DNA from: JBJHBY01 sp050485745
GTDB taxonomy: Bacteria > Pseudomonadota > Gammaproteobacteria > Pseudomonadales > CAMLJR01
Reading direction: 5' to 3'
DNA: 6,725 nucleotides
Assembly (NCBI GenBank): GCA_050485745.1
Contig: JBJHBY010000200.1
Span: forward strand, 1 to 6,725
Below, piece by piece: positions 5,388-6,725 of the stretch (positions are counted from its first letter, which is position 1; each line of letters opens with the position of its first letter). Position numbers and translations under genes: made by a program. The notes beneath the pieces were generated by a model. It was not told the DNA's origin. It searched no databases and saw only the letters and a program-made list of their open reading frames with translations.

Positions 5388-6668
5388 ATGCCAAAGGCCG
5401 TGAAAGAGCTTTCCGCTACAGAGGTCAAGCGCCTGAAATACAAGGTCACGAATGGTACACCGAAACCCGCCTACCATGCAGTAGGTGGCGTGTCTGGTCT
5501 GCTGTTGCAGTGCAGGCCACCGCGTGAGCCTGGCGGGGCTTTCGCCCGTTCGTGGATTCTGCGCACGGTGGTAGGCAGCAAGCGCCGGGATATTGGCCTT
5601 GGCGGGTATCCAGAGGTGACGCTTGCCATGGCGCGTGACAAGGCGCGTGAGCTGAAAGAGCAAATCCGGCAAGGCGTCGACCCCATCCTTGAGCGCAAGG
5701 CCGCAAAATCGGCCCTGGTGCGCGAGCAAGGCAGGCTTACCACCTTCGAGGAAATGGCGCGGGACTACATCGAGAAGAAGTCAGCCGAGTACAAGACCGC
5801 CAAGCAAGCCCAGAAACTCACCACGCAGCTTGAAAAGTACGTTCTCCCCCACCTTGGGAGCATGTTCGTTGCTGACATTCAGATGAGCCACGTTGTCGAC
5901 ATGCTCAAGCCGATATGGGCAGAGAAGACGGAGACCGCCACGCGGGTACGCCTTCACGTCGAGAAGATCCTTGATTCTGCCATTGCGGACGGCAAGCGCA
6001 CGGACGTAAACCCCGCCCGGTGGCGCGGGATGCTGGAACACAGCACGTTGCCGATTCCCGGCAAGGTCTCCAAGGTGCAGCATTACAACGCGCTCCCGGT
6101 GGACGATATGGCGACATTCTGGGAGAAGCTGGCGGCGCGTGACGACCGCAGTAGCCGCGCCCTGCAATTCATCATCCTGACCGCCTCCCGTTCCGGGGAG
6201 GTGCGCGGGGCCAAGTGGGAAGAGATCGACCTCAAGAAGAAGGTATGGACGGTGCCAGCCGACCGCATGAAGGCGGGCAAGCCCCATGCTGTGCCGCTTT
6301 CACCGGAGGCCGTGGCGCTGCTGGAGTCCTTGCCGCGTGATTCTGAGTTCGTGTTCCCCGGTGGACGCGGTGGGAAGCTGTCTGACGTGATCGTGTCGAA
6401 GGTGCCTAAGAAGCTGGGCTATGACGTGACCGCGCACGGGTTCCGCTCCACGTTCAAGGATTGGGCACGCCAGCACACCGCCTACGCTGACGAGGTTTCC
6501 GAGCTGGCGCTTGCACACGTCAACAACGACAAGACGCGGGCAGCCTATGCCCGTGACGGACTGCTAGAGAAGCGCCGCCGCCTGATGGCCGATTGGGCGA
6601 CTTACTGCAAGACGGGCAAGACTGCTGCAAGCGCCAGCGTCACCCCCATTCGGGCAGCGGGGGAGTAA
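5388..6668 (+). CDS. int: P4-type tyrosine recombinase / integrase
   Basis: This 426-residue enzyme would integrate and excise the element by site-specific recombination. The domain order is typical: an N-terminal arm-binding domain (DUF4102 type, about residues 1-95, with RDIGLGGYPEVTLAMARDKA at 67-86), a SAM-like core-binding domain (about 115-205), and a C-terminal catalytic domain (about 230-405). Catalytic residues are all present: Arg268 in TASRSGEV, Lys295 in DRMKAGKPH, His350 and Arg353 in TAHGFRSTF, His377 in LALAHVNN, and the nucleophile Tyr387 in AAYARD. Length is normal for the family and nothing is broken, so it is probably active. The ATG at 5388 has a strong GGAGGT (5374-5379) eight bases upstream. 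Lower GC than the chromosomal genes supports horizontal origin. A GGGGGAG just before its stop serves the next gene. The target site cannot be named with certainty. Confidence 0.96.
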   Translation: MPKAVKELSATEVKRLKYKVTNGTPKPAYHAVGGVSGLLLQCRPPREPGGAFARSWILRTVVGSKRRDIGLGGYPEVTLAMARDKARELKEQIRQGVDPILERKAAKSALVREQGRLTTFEEMARDYIEKKSAEYKTAKQAQKLTTQLEKYVLPHLGSMFVADIQMSHVVDMLKPIWAEKTETATRVRLHVEKILDSAIADGKRTDVNPARWRGMLEHSTLPIPGKVSKVQHYNALPVDDMATFWEKLAARDDRSSRALQFIILTASRSGEVRGAKWEEIDLKKKVWTVPADRMKAGKPHAVPLSPEAVALLESLPRDSEFVFPGGRGGKLSDVIVSKVPKKLGYDVTAHGFRSTFKDWARQHTAYADEVSELALAHVNNDKTRAAYARDGLLEKRRRLMADWATYCKTGKTAASASVTPIRAAGE

Positions 6669-6673
6669 TCAAG

Positions 6674-6725
6674 ATGGCCGTAGTACCGACAACGCCGAAA
6701 CTGGAGAAGTTGACCGCTGTTCGAC
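6674..6725 (+). CDS. Start of an unrecognised gene following the integrase, cut by window edge
   Basis: An ATG five bases after the integrase stop opens a frame that stays open for the 17 codons left in the window, beginning MAVVPTTPKLEKLTAVR. GGGGGAG (6659-6665), overlapping the last integrase codons, is a good ribosome-binding site eight bases upstream, so coupled translation with the integrase is likely. In islands of this type the gene after int is often a small AlpA-like regulator or a replication protein, but the visible residues show no motif and the product cannot be assigned. Confidence 0.55.
   Translation, partial: MAVVPTTPKLEKLTAVR

Larger units (their letters stand above)
5223..6725 (+). 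mobile_element. Left end of an integrated element (genomic island or ICE/prophage), continues past window
   Basis: A P4-type integrase gene reads inward from a boundary marked by a sharp composition change near 5220. Sampled 60-base blocks read 73% GC at 5161-5220, 52% at 5221-5280, 48% at 5281-5340 and 53% inside the integrase (5821-5880), against 75% inside nadB. The boundary region holds repeats, a promoter and a possible attachment remnant. P4-type integrases typically sit at the extreme end of an island with their own control region next to the attachment site, which fits this layout. The class of element cannot be decided because only the integrase and the first 17 codons of the next gene are inside the window. 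The exact left border is uncertain by some tens of bases. Confidence 0.7.

Noticed and set aside
4588..5403. 271-codon plus-strand frame reaching the integrase promoter
   Set aside because: Antisense to FUSC with His/Gln/Asp-rich sequence; it would also run through the int promoter and ribosome-binding site.
1..6725. CRISPR array, rRNA, insertion sequence or transposase
   Set aside because: No regularly spaced long repeats, rRNA-like sequence, transposase frame or terminal inverted repeats were seen.

Overview
The window looks like a high-GC gammaproteobacterial chromosome, most likely Halomonas or a close relative. This rests on the gene set (ihfB-lapA-lapB, sdhE-ygfX, nadB), protein similarity recalled from those families, and GC content (a 60-base sample inside nadB is 75% GC). 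No database search was possible. At about position 5220 the conserved chromosome gives way to the start of an integrated element.

Left part (1-1566, minus strand): ihfB (IHF beta subunit), then lapA and lapB, which control lipopolysaccharide synthesis. lapB runs off the left edge and lacks its C-terminus. A divergent promoter region (1567-1757) separates this operon from sdhE-ygfX on the plus strand. SdhE is the FAD-assembly factor for succinate dehydrogenase, and YgfX is its usual small membrane partner. The two genes overlap.

Middle (2436-5151, minus strand): a FUSC-family inner-membrane protein and nadB (L-aspartate oxidase, first step of NAD synthesis) form an overlapping pair. They are read toward sdhE-ygfX, with only 11 bases between the converging genes.

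Right part (about 5223-6725, plus strand): GC falls from 73% (5161-5220) to 52% and then 48% in the next two 60-base blocks. A 12-base match to the 3' end of a tRNA, probably tRNA-Phe, lies exactly at this step. Next come an imperfect 15-base direct repeat with a 63-base period, a good sigma70-type promoter that overlaps the second repeat copy, and a complete P4-type tyrosine integrase. A second gene begins right after the integrase and is cut by the window edge. This is one end of a genomic island or integrative element whose cargo lies outside the window. No novel defence or metabolic system is visible. The most interesting parts are the attachment and regulatory region at 5211-5348 and the insertion directly upstream of the FUSC-nadB operon.
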